A model generated the notes under the pieces. It did no database searches and had not been told where the DNA came from. It saw nothing but the letters and a program-made list of their open reading frames with translations. Below are positions 1 through 10,787 of a stretch of DNA of 64,000 nt, in pieces. The DNA is from Clavaria fumosa (Eukaryota > Basidiomycota > Agaricomycetes > Agaricales > Clavariaceae). Positions within the stretch are counted from its first letter, which is position 1. Every line of letters starts with the position of its first letter. The stretch is taken from contig OX637799.1 of assembly GCA_951802425.1 (NCBI GenBank), positions 1,178,001-1,242,000 of the forward strand, read 5' to 3'. The position numbers and the translations under genes are program-made.

Positions 1-2059
1 GAATGGTCAACCACTTGCGGAGATTCATCCCCAACCTGTCCACGCGAGCCAAACCCCTGTTTAAGCTCACCGGCAACGTCCCCTGGTGTTGGCAGAGCGA
101 ACAAGTTGCGGCTTTCCTGGATGTGAAAGGAGCGCTCGTCTCAGCCCCGGTCCTTGCCCTACCCCAGGACATGGGTAAGTGGAAGGTAGAAACGGACGCG
201 AGTAACCTCGCGACGGGTGGTGTTCTTTCACAGCAGCAGCCTGATGGGACCTGGAGACCGGTCGACTACATCTCCGAGGCCCTCACAGCCGCCGAGAAAA
301 ACTATGATGTCTATGATAAAGAGCTCCTCGTGGTCATCAGGGCTTTAAGAGAGTGGAGAGCGTACCTCGTGGGAGTGGATGAGACCTTCGAGATTTGGAC
401 GGACCACGCCAACCTGCAGTACTTCAGAAAGCCCCAAAAACTGAAGCCATGACAGGTGCGCTGGTATGGAGAACTCCAAAGTTTCGACTTCGAGATCAAG
501 TATCGGACTGGCAAAAGCAACACCAAAGCCGATACCCTCTCGTGAAGGCCAGACTATGGAGACGCTGCTGAGGAAGATGCCCCTGTCCAGATGCTCCCCA
601 CCAACATGGACGTACGCACCAGCTTTACCTCGGAAATGGAGATGCTCCTCCAGAAAAAGAGCGCGGAACACGTCACGAAACCCACGGAAATTGATGACAG
701 CTGGACGCGAGACCGCCTTGGGCTTTGGTGGAGAAACAACACTGTGTGGATACCCGCAACCATTCGTGAGGTGGTGCTCAACTACGAACACGACCTTCCC
801 ATTGCAGGACACCCCGGAATAAAGAAAATGAAGGCCGCGATGGTCAAGGCCTACTGGTGGCCCAAGATGGTGAAGGATGTGGAGAAGTACGTGTCCGGGT
901 GTGAAGGTTGCCAGAGAACCAAGCCCGATCGAACCAAATGCGCCGTGCCTCTGCACCCGCACCCAGTCCCAAATGGCCCATGGTGGGCGATCAGCTAGGA
1001 CCACTACCGCAATCCCGCAGGTTTGACTCCATCCTTGTGATCGTCGACAAATTCACCAAGCGCACACTCATCGAAGCGATCGGTTTCGACTTGACGAGCC
1101 TGGGAGCAGCGAGGATCCTCCGCGACCAAGTATTCCGGAACCACGGAATCCCCCAGAAGGTCGTCAGCGATCGTGGCCTGCAGTTCGTCTCTCAATTCAT
1201 GAAGGAATTCTACCAGATGATTGGGATAAAGGCTAACCCGAGCACTGCCTTCCATCCCCAAACTGACGGACAAACAGAACAGGTGAATCAGGAGATCGAG
1301 ACCTACCTGCAGGGATACGTCGACCATCTCCAGGACGATTGGGTGGAGTGGTTGAGCACAGCGGAATTTGCGTTGAATAACCGGGAACACTCCGCGACAG
1401 GCTACACGCCCTTCTTCTTGGACTATGGCTGACACCCCTGGAATGGAGGTATACACCCGTGGACAGAGGTGAACCCAGCTGCTGATGAGTGGATGGCGAA
1501 GTTAGAAGAGTTGCAACGTGCTGCCAAAGAAGCCATGGAGAAAGCCGTGCTGGCAATGAAGAAAAGCTACGACAGCGGAAAATGACCCAGTCGCGAGTAT
1601 GGGAAGGGAGACTTAGTTTGGCTCGACACGCGAAACTTGAAAATGGACTGCCCAAATAAGAAACTCGACAACAAACGGGCTGGGCCTTTTGCCATCATCG
1701 AGAAAGTAGGACCAGCTGGGTATCGCCTCAAACTACCTCCTGCTTGGCACATTCATGTTGTGTTCAACGAGCTCCTCCTAACCCCATTCATTCCCCCTTC
1801 TTTCGCCTCCCAAGCCTGACCTCCTCCGCCTCCTCCAACCATCGACAACGACCATTTGGAGTATGACGTCGAAGAGATCCTGGATGTGAAGAAAGTAGGA
1901 CGAGGAGTGAAGTACCTGGTGAAGTGGCTAGGCTACCCCATCGAAGAAAATACCTGGGAACCCCACCAGAACCTTACCAACACCGCAATTCTTCTCCACA
2001 ACTTCTTCCTCAAACACCTGGACAAGGCGCGATTGGCCGGTCGAGACGCCCAGCCTTGA
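1..2059 (+). pseudogene. Ty3/gypsy pol 3' part (RNase H, integrase, chromodomain), element I
   Basis: The 3' end of a retrotransposon polyprotein, entering from outside the window. Frames read in order: end of reverse transcriptase and RNase H (to about 460, with ETDASN and a later DH motif), integrase zinc finger (H..H..CxxC, about 790-930), integrase core with DKF and SDRG motifs (about 1040-1300), and a chromodomain (about 1855-1990, LEYDVEEIL to NTWEP). Integrase inserts the cDNA and the chromodomain is known in this clade to steer insertion to chromatin. At least five in-frame TGA stops (near 450, 543, 1430, 1582, 1817) and a frame break near 990 disable it. Most stops correspond to arginine or CpG-derived codons in the related copies at 20.4-23.3 kb and 13.1-15.9 kb, so the copy decayed by C-to-T change. 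Confidence 0.9.
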
Positions 2060-2070
2060 GGAGGGGGCCA
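2058..2070 (+). other. Polypurine tract of element I
   Basis: A purine run directly before the LTR start, overlapping the pol stop codon. It would prime plus-strand cDNA synthesis. Confidence 0.65.
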
Positions 2071-2650
2071 TGTCAGGATCCATTACGTAAGCCGCCATCA
2101 CTGAGTCCACAACGCGCTAGGAGCTAGTTATGAGGACCGAGTATGGGATCACGTGACCACCCGCGACCTTAAGCGCCCGCCCGCGACCTCAACTCCACAC
2201 TCGCGGCTCTCCAGGCGCCTACGGGCTCGCGACCAGCACCCATCACGTGCCCCCACCCACGTTCCTTGCGATTTCCCACGCTTTGCAATTCGTGATGGAG
2301 GCGGATCAGCAAAAATGCCTCTGACGTCCCCCATCAATCAATCTAACCTAAACGGGCCTAATTGAGGTCTCCCCTCGGGCAGCCAAGACCGCGCCAAGCA
2401 TTCCCTCTGTCGTCCTCCCCACATCCGTACCTCGCCGCTACCTTCTTTATTCGGCATCCCCTTTTCCCTTTATTGCCTCCCTTATCCCGTGCGACTCAGA
2501 GCGCGTAGCCTCGTTTCTCTTACTTATGACTCACCCCCTACACAGCCCCCTTCCCCCAGTATATATAATGCCTTTGTAATGAGTGTAGGTCCTTACGTTG
2601 AAATCGAGCTTCTTTCCCCTTCTCGCTTCTGTGAGGGACTCGGACTGACA
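2071..2650 (+). repeat. 3' LTR of element I (580 bp)
   Basis: Begins TGTCAGGATC right after the polypurine tract and ends GGACTGACA, so TGTCA/TGACA form the short terminal inverted repeat. It holds a TATA-like ATATATAA at about 2561 and CACGTG motifs at about 2151 and 2246. No second LTR is in the window, so target duplication cannot be checked. Confidence 0.75.
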
Positions 2651-3224
2651 TAAATCAGTTTCATCACATGATGTAACTGTTTGTGAATGCAGTCTACCTT
2701 AACATAAGCTGCACATCAACAAATACAATCACAGGCACTGCCATTCAAGACATCTTTTCTAACAAAGTAAAATGGAATAGATTGTCTTTAGGTAACTCAG
2801 TCCATACTTCAACTGAGCTAATAGATTGTCTTTAGGTAACTCAGTCCATACTTCAACTGAGCTAATAGATTGTCTTTAGGTAACTCAGTCCATACTTCAA
2901 CTGAGCTAATAGATTGTCTTTAGTTATTTTCTACAGATTATGAGACCTGTTACACACCCAGAGTCAATGTCCTCAAGCCCCATGAACAACTCTATCTCTG
3001 TACCCTGTCAACATGATGATGGAGCAAACGGGCCTGACTATGAGTTGAAGGTCTGTACAGCCATCAGACATATTGATGGAACCACATGAAAACTGATCCC
3101 TTAACCTCTCACAGATAGGATCCTGATGAAAACTCTGGGAACCCAAGCCCCCAATGACAATCTGGAAGAAAAAGAAAATAAGATCAACAAATATGAGTGA
3201 AAAGAATATGCTGCTCAGCATATA
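2651..3224. other. Intergenic AT-rich stretch between element I and the Tc1 remnant
   Basis: No coding region is supported here. The only clear structure is the 44-bp tandem repeat listed separately. A short minus-strand ORF near 2973-3221 has low-complexity phenylalanine-rich sequence and no recognisable domain. Confidence 0.6.
2776..2923. repeat. 44-bp tandem repeat, 3.4 copies
   Basis: The unit beginning AATAGATTGTCTTTAGG starts at 2776, 2820, 2864 and 2908, with an exact 44-bp period. The last copy is cut after 16 bases. The three full units look identical, which suggests recent expansion. Each unit contains CTCAGT..ACTTCAACTGAG, a small imperfect inverted repeat. Confidence 0.92.
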
Positions 3225-3254
3225 CAGTGACTCACAAAACTGTTTGAATGTGTT

Positions 3255-3937
3255 GCACTTTTGAAATGATTCACTTATAACACTCCAGGTAAAATAGCTA
3301 AAATTCTGAGGATATTTGTGAGGATAGCCATGCCTCTTGGCTACAGCTTTGCTCTATATTGTAAAGCACAATTTCCATTTCTGGTAATGTTATGACATCA
3401 TTTTCTTTGTCATGTCATTTGAACAGTTTTGTTGCTGACAATTTTATCTGTAAAGTTTTGGTTGAAGTGAGACCAGATATCCTCAGTCACAAGTGTGTTA
3501 GAACCCTGTTTATAGCAGTAGTTACACAGTCATAGTGACAGTAGTAGGATAAGTGTGGCTGATTAGCTAAGCATCCAGGGAAGTCCCTTCACCCCTAGGG
3601 TGGACCCTTACATTATCAGTCAAATGTGTAAGTATTAGTGTTCAATATGGCCTCTTTTTGCCTTCAGCACACCCCCAATCCTTCTAGGCATGCTTTCAAT
3701 CAATCCCTGACAAATAGAAGCAGGTATCTTGTTCCACTCCTCTTCCACCCTTCCCACAACTGTAACACTCCACCTGGTGCCTTTTCATAGTCTCCAAGCC
3801 TCCTCCTAAGATGACTCCACAGATGCTTAATGGGATTGAGGTCTGGAGATTGAGTAGGCCATATGAGGGCCTTAAAATCATGGTCCTTTAGCCAATCTTG
3901 GCCTGGTGGCTCTGGTGCTTGAGGTCCCCATCATGTT
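3255..3937 (+). repeat. Left arm of 683-bp inverted repeat
   Basis: Reverse complement of 4238-4920 at essentially every position compared. The inner boundary is at CATGTT (3937) and the outer boundary at GCACTTTTG (3255). Confidence 0.88.
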
Positions 3938-4228
3938 CTGCCCCACCCATTTCTTCCCATTGGATCCCAGCCTATTGATCTTAGTCTCATCTGACCAGAC
4001 AACCCTCTTCCAGTCCTCTACAGTCCAATCTTTATGTGCTATAGCAAAGTCCATGCCCTCTTTCTTATGTCTACTACTGAGTAAGGACAATTTCTTCTTA
4101 GTTACAGCCTTTAGACCTACAGTCCTTAGACACCTTCTAACAGTGTGTGCAGAAATAGGCTGGTTAGTAATACTACTAAGGGTCCTGGTAATCTGCACAG
4201 TATTTTCTGCCTTGCCAGAGCTGATCAA
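3640..4228 (-). pseudogene. Tc1-type transposase, internally deleted
   Basis: Reading down the minus strand, the N-terminal half shows a helix-turn-helix-like segment (ISAHTVRRCLR) and the first catalytic aspartate in WSDETKINRLGSNG. The centre, which should carry the second aspartate, is missing. The C-terminal half continues in another frame with WLKDHDFKALIWPTQSPDL followed by NPIKHLW. In this family the last catalytic residue is the E of NPIEHLW, and here it is K. With the deletion, frame breaks and lost acidic residue, the protein cannot be active. A second copy of the C-terminal half lies on the plus strand at about 4260-4480. Confidence 0.85.
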
Positions 4229-4237
4229 ACAAATTGC

Positions 4238-4920
4238 AACATGATGGGGACCTCAAGCACCAGAGCCACCAGGCCAAGATTGGCTAAAGGACCATGATTT
4301 TAAGGCCCTCATATGGCCTACTCAATCTCCAGACCTCAATCCCATTAAGCATCTGTGGAGTCATCTTAGGAGGAGGCTTGGAGACTATGAAAAGGCACCA
4401 GGTGGAGTGTTACAGTTGTGGGAAGGGTGGAAGAGGAGTGGAACAAGATACCTGCTTCTATTTGTCAGGGATTGATTGAAAGCATGCCTAGAAGGATTGG
4501 GGGTGTGCTGAAGGCAAAAAGAGGCCATATTGAACACTAATACTTACACATTTGACTGATAATGTAAGGGTCCACCCTAGGGGTGAAGGGACTTCCCTGG
4601 ATGCTTAGCTAATCAGCCACACTTATCCTACTACTGTCACTATGACTGTGTAACTACTGCTATAAACAGGGTTCTAACACACTTGTGACTGAGGATATCT
4701 GGTCTCACTTCAACCAAAACTTTACAGATAAAATTGTCAGCAACAAAACTGTTCAAATGACATGACAAAGAAAATGATGTCATAACATTACCAGAAATGG
4801 AAATTGTGCTTTACAATATAGAGCAAAGCTGTAGCCAAGAGGCATGGCTATCCTCACAAATATCCTCAGAATTTTAGCTATTTTACCTGGAGTGTTATAA
4901 GTGAATCATTTCAAAAGTGC
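4238..4920 (-). repeat. Right arm of 683-bp inverted repeat
   Basis: Mirror copy of 3255-3937. It runs from AACATGATGG (4238) to CAAAAGTGC (4920), after which the sequence switches to the tyrosine-recombinase fragment of the next element. Confidence 0.88.
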
Positions 4921-5251
4921 GAAAGTTGCAACGTCCATCCTGTCAGTGGGGCTCAGGTGCAGATGAAGAGTGGTGATGTGGATCTCGCACAGAGCATGCC
5001 TATGGGGGGGGCAGGTCGGTCTTGGAGCGAGATTTGCAATGCTGCGCAGGATGTAGTCCAGTCTTGTACTGCCACTGTATGCAAGGTTATTGAGGATGTG
5101 CCATGCGTGGATTCCTGCAAGGTCATTGTGGACAGCGGCACTTGACCGGAGACCGAGCGATGAGGCAGCAAAAGCACACAAGACGGATTCGTCGATGGGG
5201 GGGGAGATGGGTATGGAAGCTGCCTCGCACCAAGGAAAGAAGCAGGAGATC
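4906..5251 (-). pseudogene. Tyrosine recombinase N-terminal fragment (DIRS-like)
   Basis: The peptide contains LCAFAASSLGLRSSAAVHN and DLAGIHAWHILNNLAYSGS, the pattern of the N-terminal SAM-like domain of basidiomycete DIRS recombinases (short helix, then GI.AWHI). The catalytic C-terminal domain with the R..R..Y residues is absent: the reading frame ends where the inverted repeat begins. Family assignment is from motif memory, not a search. Confidence 0.55.
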
Positions 5252-5553
5252 CCGCAGTTATACAGAGTTCATGTAGATGGAGCCCAGGCTGCTGCGATTG
5301 CAGCCGTGACGTTGCTAGAGTGGGAATGGTCTTGGGCCATATCGCATACTTGTGTTGTACAGTGAGACTCGTGACAGATCAATCATGGGAGGGGTGGAGA
5401 GCAGGTAATGCCCCTGATGCCGTTCCAGTTCAGACTGATGTAGACTGGCCCAGATTACAACATTATTGGGCAATACATAGGCAAGTCCAAACTACAGAGG
5501 GATGTCCGTACTAACCTCTAGAGGACAGAAAGAGAATATGAGTTAATGGAACA

Positions 5554-5638
5554 GGCGTCTAATTGTTGTAAATGAGTGCACAAGGCATCCAATTGTTTTA
5601 AATGAGTGCGCAAGGTGTCCGAATGCTATCAATGAGGA
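5554..5638. repeat. 30-bp tandem repeat, about 2.8 copies
   Basis: Diverged units starting GGCGTCTAATTG (5554), GGCATCCAATTG (5584) and GGTGTCCGAATG (5614), each followed by a variant of AAATGAGTGC. They lie between the RNase H stop and the recombinase fragment of the DIRS-like element. Confidence 0.75.
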
Positions 5639-5681
5639 AGTTCAACACAAGGCAATTACTGGGAAAACAGACACATCAATG

Positions 5682-6536
5682 CTAAGCTGCAGAAGCAGTG
5701 CTGATGCTGTGCAATTCTTGGGGGTTGTTCAGGGGAGAGACGAGGTCGCAGAGCGCCGATGGGATTGGTGCAAGGGGTAGCAGTAAGTCCCAGGGCAAAG
5801 GAGCCCCACAGGAAGGCCCATCAGCCAGGTTTTTAGCTGACGCGATCCATAGGAAGTTAAGGTGGATGTTGAAGTCATTTGTAACCATCAGGGTCCGGTG
5901 AAGAGAAGCGTTTTGTGAGGGGTTCCTTGAGCATTGAGCTTGGAACGCTCCCACCATGCCGGCGTTGTCAGAACGGATTAGGACGGCTATGTTGGACATC
6001 CCAAGCTTCACAAGAGTCCCCGCAGCCAGCTCAACTGCAATAGTCTCAGCCCATCCTATACTACGACCATTGGATTTCCATGAACTCGCGAGTTTCCAGG
6101 CCCGCCAGCGGTCGTTGAGCACAAGCCCGATACCCCAATCTGAGGCATCAACATGGATGATGTCGGGGCTCTGGACCGGCCGGGGGGGGATCCGAAGACC
6201 ACACCAGGGAGCGGACAGCGTGTTCTTCCACCAAACGAGGTCATTCTGTGCTTCATTGGAGAGACGCAGTTTTGTGAATGCTGACGTGTACTTTTTGAAC
6301 TTCCCTAGAAGCCGGTAGAGGGAGGGGAGGTGTGATCTACTAAACTTAATCACAACTGCACAGTGGTTTAGAGAGCCGACGATGGATTCAACATCTTTCC
6401 TCAATACAGAGGGGGCTGACAAGCCTGCCTCAATTTTCTGCAGAAACTTTAGCTTCTTTTTGTCTGAGATGCATACTGATTTATCGATGAGGTTCCACAC
6501 GAACCCGAGATATTTAAAGGGGGAGGCAAATGGCAT
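5682..6536 (-). pseudogene. DIRS-like RNase H and RT thumb region
   Basis: A 284-codon frame. The N-terminal part (YLGFVWNLIDKSVCISDKKK) is the connection after the RT palm. Residues about 120-240 resemble RNase H: an acidic residue in IIHVDASDWGIG, a glutamate in AETIAVELAAG, and an aspartate in LIRSDNAGMVG, giving D-E-D. It joins the RT fragment upstream (6601-7190) after a frame break. The frame is long for a decayed element, suggesting moderate age. Confidence 0.7.
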
Positions 6537-6600
6537 ACATTTACCGGGCTTTGGGGACCAGGGCCAGCCCAGAGTCGAGGCAACAGAGCGGATCAGGGAT

Positions 6601-7190
6601 TCATCGAAGGTGAAAGGGCTTGCGCTTTGGGGAGGAATCGAGCCGGAGGTTCAAATAGGGCCTCCTTCGAGTTTTTGCGGTGTGCTGACAAGGGTACCAC
6701 CAGAAAAGGAAGTCGTTGGCCCACTTGATAATTCTATGGATGCCTAGAGCAAGATAGATCACTACAATTGCATCAGCTACCCTTCCAAAAATGCCGCTCA
6801 AGCTGGTGCAGCCGAAGCAGCAGCAGTGGTCTATATAGAATACATTCTCCCAGGCTAGACAGACGTGACGGCGGTCCTTGGGAGCCATTGGCATGTGCTG
6901 GTGTGCCGAATCAACATCAAACACTGCAACTTCGGTGCCTGGGGGTGCATCCAAAACAGCTAAGAAACAATCCATCCAGGATCCCCAATCACATTTGAAA
7001 AGGGCTCCATCAATGCAGGAGTTTGTGGAGGGTATGGAGGGGTTGTCTCTTGGGTAGGAGTGGTCATTAATGACCCGAGCCTTACCTGACAAAGAGTCAA
7101 AAATGACACCAAGTGGGGCTGTCCAGTAGTGGCCGAAGAAAGCAAGCATTTGCTCATGTGAGAAGGGGCCTGAGTATCAGCCTAGACAGA
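6601..7190 (-). pseudogene. DIRS-like reverse transcriptase fragment
   Basis: It shows the finger/palm pattern of basidiomycete DIRS reverse transcriptases: ARVINDHSYPRDN, then VAVFDVDSAHQHMPM with the first catalytic aspartate, then FGRVADAIVVIYLALGIHRI, then KWANDFLFW where the family has W-(V/A)-DDF. The catalytic DD is therefore ND here, so the enzyme would be inactive. It continues into the RNase H fragment in another frame. Confidence 0.7.
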
Positions 7191-8224
7191 GTTCACTAGT
7201 GATGTGGTCAGATATGATTGACCTGTTATCGAGGGCAGACTTGTGGTTGGGTGGTGAGAATGTGAGGGAGAGAGAAGTAGAGGTACCAATACTGAAACCA
7301 AAGCACAAACCTGAGACAACATCTTTGAAGATGTCAAAATTGCCAGATGTGGTGAGCAGGCGAGACCAGGCCTCCCACTGGAGCGGGGTGACGATAGGGA
7401 GGTCAGGAGAGCTGGGGGTGGGTCTGGCCACAGTGCTGAGCTGAACCGCAGAGTGAGCAGACATGTGCAAACGTGCAAGTGGTGGCCGAGCATCCCCGGG
7501 AGCCATTGAAACGGTAACAGATTCCATTGCTGATTTGCGAAGGCGCCTTCCAGGACCCATCCTCACCCTTGGAGAGGAATCTGTTCCCAGATGCTGGGCA
7601 GGAATGGCCTGCATGTGAATATGACAAGCATACGAAGCACTTCCCTCTGCTGGGGTTGCCCCATCCTTGCAGCATGCCAGAGGCACCGCCGCAAGCTGAT
7701 CTGCGCCCACTATTGGCAGGAGGGGCGCCCCCCACTGGCAATCGAAAGGGCCAGTGACCACCAAAGGAGTCGAGGGAAGCCCAAAGAGCTGCTAATTGTG
7801 CTGTATGGTCACGGTCCACAACATCATTCCAAACATTGACTTGGAACACAGCAGGCAAAAATGAGGATGAATTTTGGATCCAGCTCTGATGAATATGAAT
7901 ATCATACAGTACATACAGAAGAAACCGCTCTGTGAAGTCAGTTCGTGAGACGAGGAATGAGAAATGGGTGCAGAAGGCATTCACAATCGCATCACAGGAA
8001 GGAGATGCAAGGTGGCGTGCTATCATAGTGCAGAGGCAAGGCCAAGCCTCTCCAAACTCCACCTGGGATATGGACATTTCACCTGAGGCATCTAGTCCTG
8101 ATTGCTTGAATTCCAAGGCCCCAGATTGACCAACGACTAGGACATCTAAAGGTTTATCGACCACAAAAGGCTGGAGTGGCAGCAAGAGTTGGAAAGAAGA
8201 TGCAGTGGGATATGCTTGCACCAT
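7177..8224 (-). pseudogene. DIRS-like gag region with cysteine/histidine motif
   Basis: Two overlapping frames together give a gag-like protein. Near its C-terminus is ICYRFNGSRGCSATTC..AHVCSLCG, a C..C..C..H / CxxC cluster typical of the zinc-binding tail of DIRS-like ORF1 proteins. The frame switch at about 7500 shows an indel. Downstream sequence leads into the RT fragment through RSIISDHITSE, the usual RT N-terminal linker. Confidence 0.55.
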
Positions 8225-9779
8225 CCTTGCTCGAGGATGCAGATAATCTGGGGTGGTTCGATGACCTTGTTAGGGTCTAATTGGGCAGTCGTGTGGACGA
8301 GTGTTAAGGCAGCAGCCAAGGAGCTCGGGACAACAGTATGCAAAGGGTCTACAGGCAAGGCCAGCAATAAGGCTGCGGGGCCTGAGACAGAAGGCATGGA
8401 ATGAGGAGCAGTGGGGGGAGCTGCCACAGGGGTGCTAGCAATTCTCAATGTCACCTCAGCAATAGTGGAGTGAAGGGCTGAGGATACTGAAGATGCTATG
8501 ATACGTTGTAAATCTGCCACAGATACTGCAGATGAGAGGACTGTAGAGCCTCCTTGCTGCCCAAATGCACTTGGGGGCATTGCAGAGGCAGGGGGGAACG
8601 ACACCTGTAGCAGGGGCCTGGGCACCCACAGGAGCTGCAGTAGGCAGCATGAACAGCGGAGCGCTTCCTGAAGGGGGTGCAGGCACCGAAGGAATCCGGG
8701 TGCCTAAGAGATGCCAAAGGGCAGCAGAATAAGGGCATGCAAGGGCGCATATAGCTGCTAAAAGGCACTCAACGTACCCGAAGCAGGGGCCTGAGCACCA
8801 ACAGGAGCTGCAGACGTAGGCAGCATGGACAGCGGAGCACTTCCTGAGGGAGGTGCATAAGGGCATGCAAGGGCGCATATAGCTGCTAAAAGGCACTCAA
8901 CGTACCTGAAGTGGGGGCCTGAGCACCAACAGGAGCTGCAGACATAGGCAGCATGGACAGCGGAGTGCTTCCTGAGGGAGGTGCAGGCATTGAGGGAAGC
9001 CGGGTGCCTATGGATTGCCAAAGGGCAGCAGAATAAGGGTGTGCAGGGTGCATATAGCTGCTAAAAAGCATACCCGGGCCTGGTGAAGATGCAAGCAAAC
9101 CCGGAGCGGGTGCTGCTGTCACCAACAGCGGATTCCTCAAGACAGGCGGCGATGTAGGAGTGGCCACTGCTGGGGGCAGGAGCCCAGAGGGAGCAGAGGA
9201 CCCCAGAAGTGGGTTCACTTGGCCAGGCAAGGCTGGTGGGAGCACCTGTGAGGAGGCAGCGGTCGGGAGCAGGGGTACTGTCCTAGGATCCAGGGGAGGG
9301 ACTGAAGAATCTCCTCCCAGAGTGTCTTGCATGAGAGTGTCCGCCAACCCCATAAGAGGCAACGGTCCTGGCCCAATTCCCGAGTTTCCAACTGCAGCAC
9401 CTTCCCCTGGCGCAGTTCCGGCTGCCCAGGCTTTCTTAGCGTGAGAGGGGGCCGCAGTAGGCCCGGCAGAGGTCGGGGATGCAGATGGCACCCTAGGCCT
9501 GCGGGCACTACTTACTGGCCCTGCAACCCGATTAGCAAAAAACTCCCCCAATGAACTTAAATTTTGGGCCATAACCCTCCTCCCAACTTGGGAGTCTAAC
9601 TGGTCGAGATCCAGATTACCTGAGTCTGATATCCCAGATCCAGTTTCTGCGAGAGGAGTGAGGTGGGACCCCCCATGTCCCTTCCCTTTGGTGGATCCTA
9701 CCCCCTTGCCGAGTGGATCTGGAGGCACGGAGGAATTATGAGTATTGACCATTCTAGCTGTGACCCTGCAGGAACCCAA
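8146..9779 (-). pseudogene. Pro/Ala-rich N-terminal part of the DIRS-like gag
   Basis: A 297-codon frame (8886-9779) followed by overlapping frames to 8146. The protein is low complexity, rich in Ala, Pro, Gly and Ser, with no recognised fold. Tandem duplication of an internal segment (8660-9065) inserted repeats and moved the frame. The putative start MGSCRVTARMVNTHNSS lies at 9779. Assignment to the element rests on strand and continuity with the gag zinc region. Confidence 0.5.
8650..9066. repeat. Diverged tandem repeat within the gag-like region, 3 units
   Basis: Recurrent blocks GGCAGCATGRACAGCGGAG, CTTCCTGARGGRGGTGCA and GGCGCATATAGCTGCTAAAA appear at about 8643-8762, 8820-8890 and 8950-9066. 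The middle unit is shorter because one internal block is deleted. Confidence 0.8.
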
Positions 9780-9943
9780 ACAGAATGGCTATTGAAAATT
9801 ACTGGAGTGGGTGTAGAGCGCCCTGATTGAGGCACGACAAGATGGATGGATAAGGGAAAGGAGTGCTGGATTGGTCAGAGTTGGAAATTTTTCACTTTGT
9901 TCAAGATGTTAGTCTCATGCTCATCCCTCATTGAGACCGTGCA

Positions 9944-10147
9944 AGATTGTTGGAAGGTCACATGACCTGTGGTGGAGGATTACATAATCAAGAGATCACC
10001 TGACTTGGGCCTGGGTGTGTCATGTGATCCAAGAGGTCCAAGTGTGGGAACGCCAGCAAATGCTGAAGCATTTGGTATATATACTTTGTCTTTTCCTATT
10101 TTGTACTCTTTTCCCCTTATGTTAGTATTGTTGTCATGACCTTACCC
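9944..10147 (+). repeat. Truncated LTR of the A/B gypsy family
   Basis: Matches the reverse complement of the A and B LTRs from AGATTGTTGGAAGGTCACAT to CATGACCTTACCC, including a TATATATAC box (about 10075). Both ends are missing. Its orientation is opposite to elements A and B and to the pol fragment that follows directly. Confidence 0.8.
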
Positions 10148-10787
10148 TTTTTCTTGCTTCAACCTCATACTCCAGGTGGTCATCATCAATTGTGGCAGGG
10201 GGAGGCAGTGGAGGATTCTGGGAAGGGAAGGAGGGGGCAATGAAGGGAGTGAGCAACAGTTCATTGAAGACACAGTGGATGTGCCAGGCACAGGGGAGCT
10301 TGAGGCAGTATCCTCCTGGCCCAACCTTCTCCTCAATGGTGAAGGGTCCTGCTCACTTATGGTTGAGCTTCTTGAAGGGCTGGTCCATCTTCAAGTTCCT
10401 GGTGTCCAGCCAGACCTGATCTCCTATTGAATACTCACGACTCAGGTGCTTCCTCACATTGTAGCTCTTTTTCATTGCTGCCACTGCTTTCTCCATTGCC
10501 TCCTTGGCTGCTCTTCAGGATTCTGTGAGCTTAGCCATCCATTCATCTGCTGCAGGGTTTACTTCTGATGGTGGGCAGAGTCCCCCATTCCATGGATGCC
10601 AGCCATACTCAAGGAAGAATGGTGTCTGTCCTGTCACTGAGTGTTCACAGTTATTGAGGGCGAACTTGGCAGTGGACAACCACTCAGCCCAGTCATCCTG
10701 GAGGTGGTCCACATAAGCCCAGAGATAGATCTCCATCTCCTGATTTGCCTGCTCCATCTGCCCATCAGTCTGTGGGTGGAAGGCCAT
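10148..10787 (-). pseudogene. Gypsy integrase C-terminal fragment (element C)
   Basis: Minus-strand sequence from AFHPQTDGQ through FALNNCEHS, DTRNLKMDQ and VFNELLLTPF to the start of the chromodomain (LEYEVEA), where it joins the oppositely oriented LTR fragment. At least one in-frame stop is present. It is about as divergent from A as from B. The head-to-head junction with the LTR at 10147 shows a rearranged element rather than a simple truncation. Confidence 0.85.

Larger units (their letters stand above)
3225..4920 (-). mobile_element. Tc1/mariner remnant with fold-back structure
   Basis: The left end starts TA-CAGTGACTCACAAAACTG, a typical Tc1-type terminal repeat after a TA dinucleotide. 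The body is a near-perfect palindrome: arms 3255-3937 and 4238-4920 (683 bp each) flank a 300-bp loop. The transposase 3' half is present once in each arm in opposite orientations; the 5' half is only in the loop on the minus strand. The right arm lacks the outermost 30 bp of the terminal repeat and abuts the DIRS-like element. The structure looks like an inverted duplication of the transposase 3' half rather than an ordinary insertion. Confidence 0.85.
4921..9835 (-). mobile_element. Degraded DIRS/Ngaro-like tyrosine-recombinase retrotransposon
   Basis: On the minus strand the order is gag-like ORF with zinc-finger tail, reverse transcriptase, RNase H, tyrosine recombinase N-terminus. That order (recombinase last) matches Ngaro-like DIRS elements, which integrate circular cDNA by recombination and so leave no target duplication. 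The recombinase is cut off at the junction with the Tc1 palindrome at about 4920. Terminal repeats were not recognised, so the right limit (about 9835) is approximate. All parts carry frame breaks. Confidence 0.7.

Noticed and set aside
2973..3221. Minus-strand ORF with Phe-rich start as a membrane protein
   Set aside because: Hydrophobicity comes from A/T-rich sequence next to the Tc1 end; no further support.
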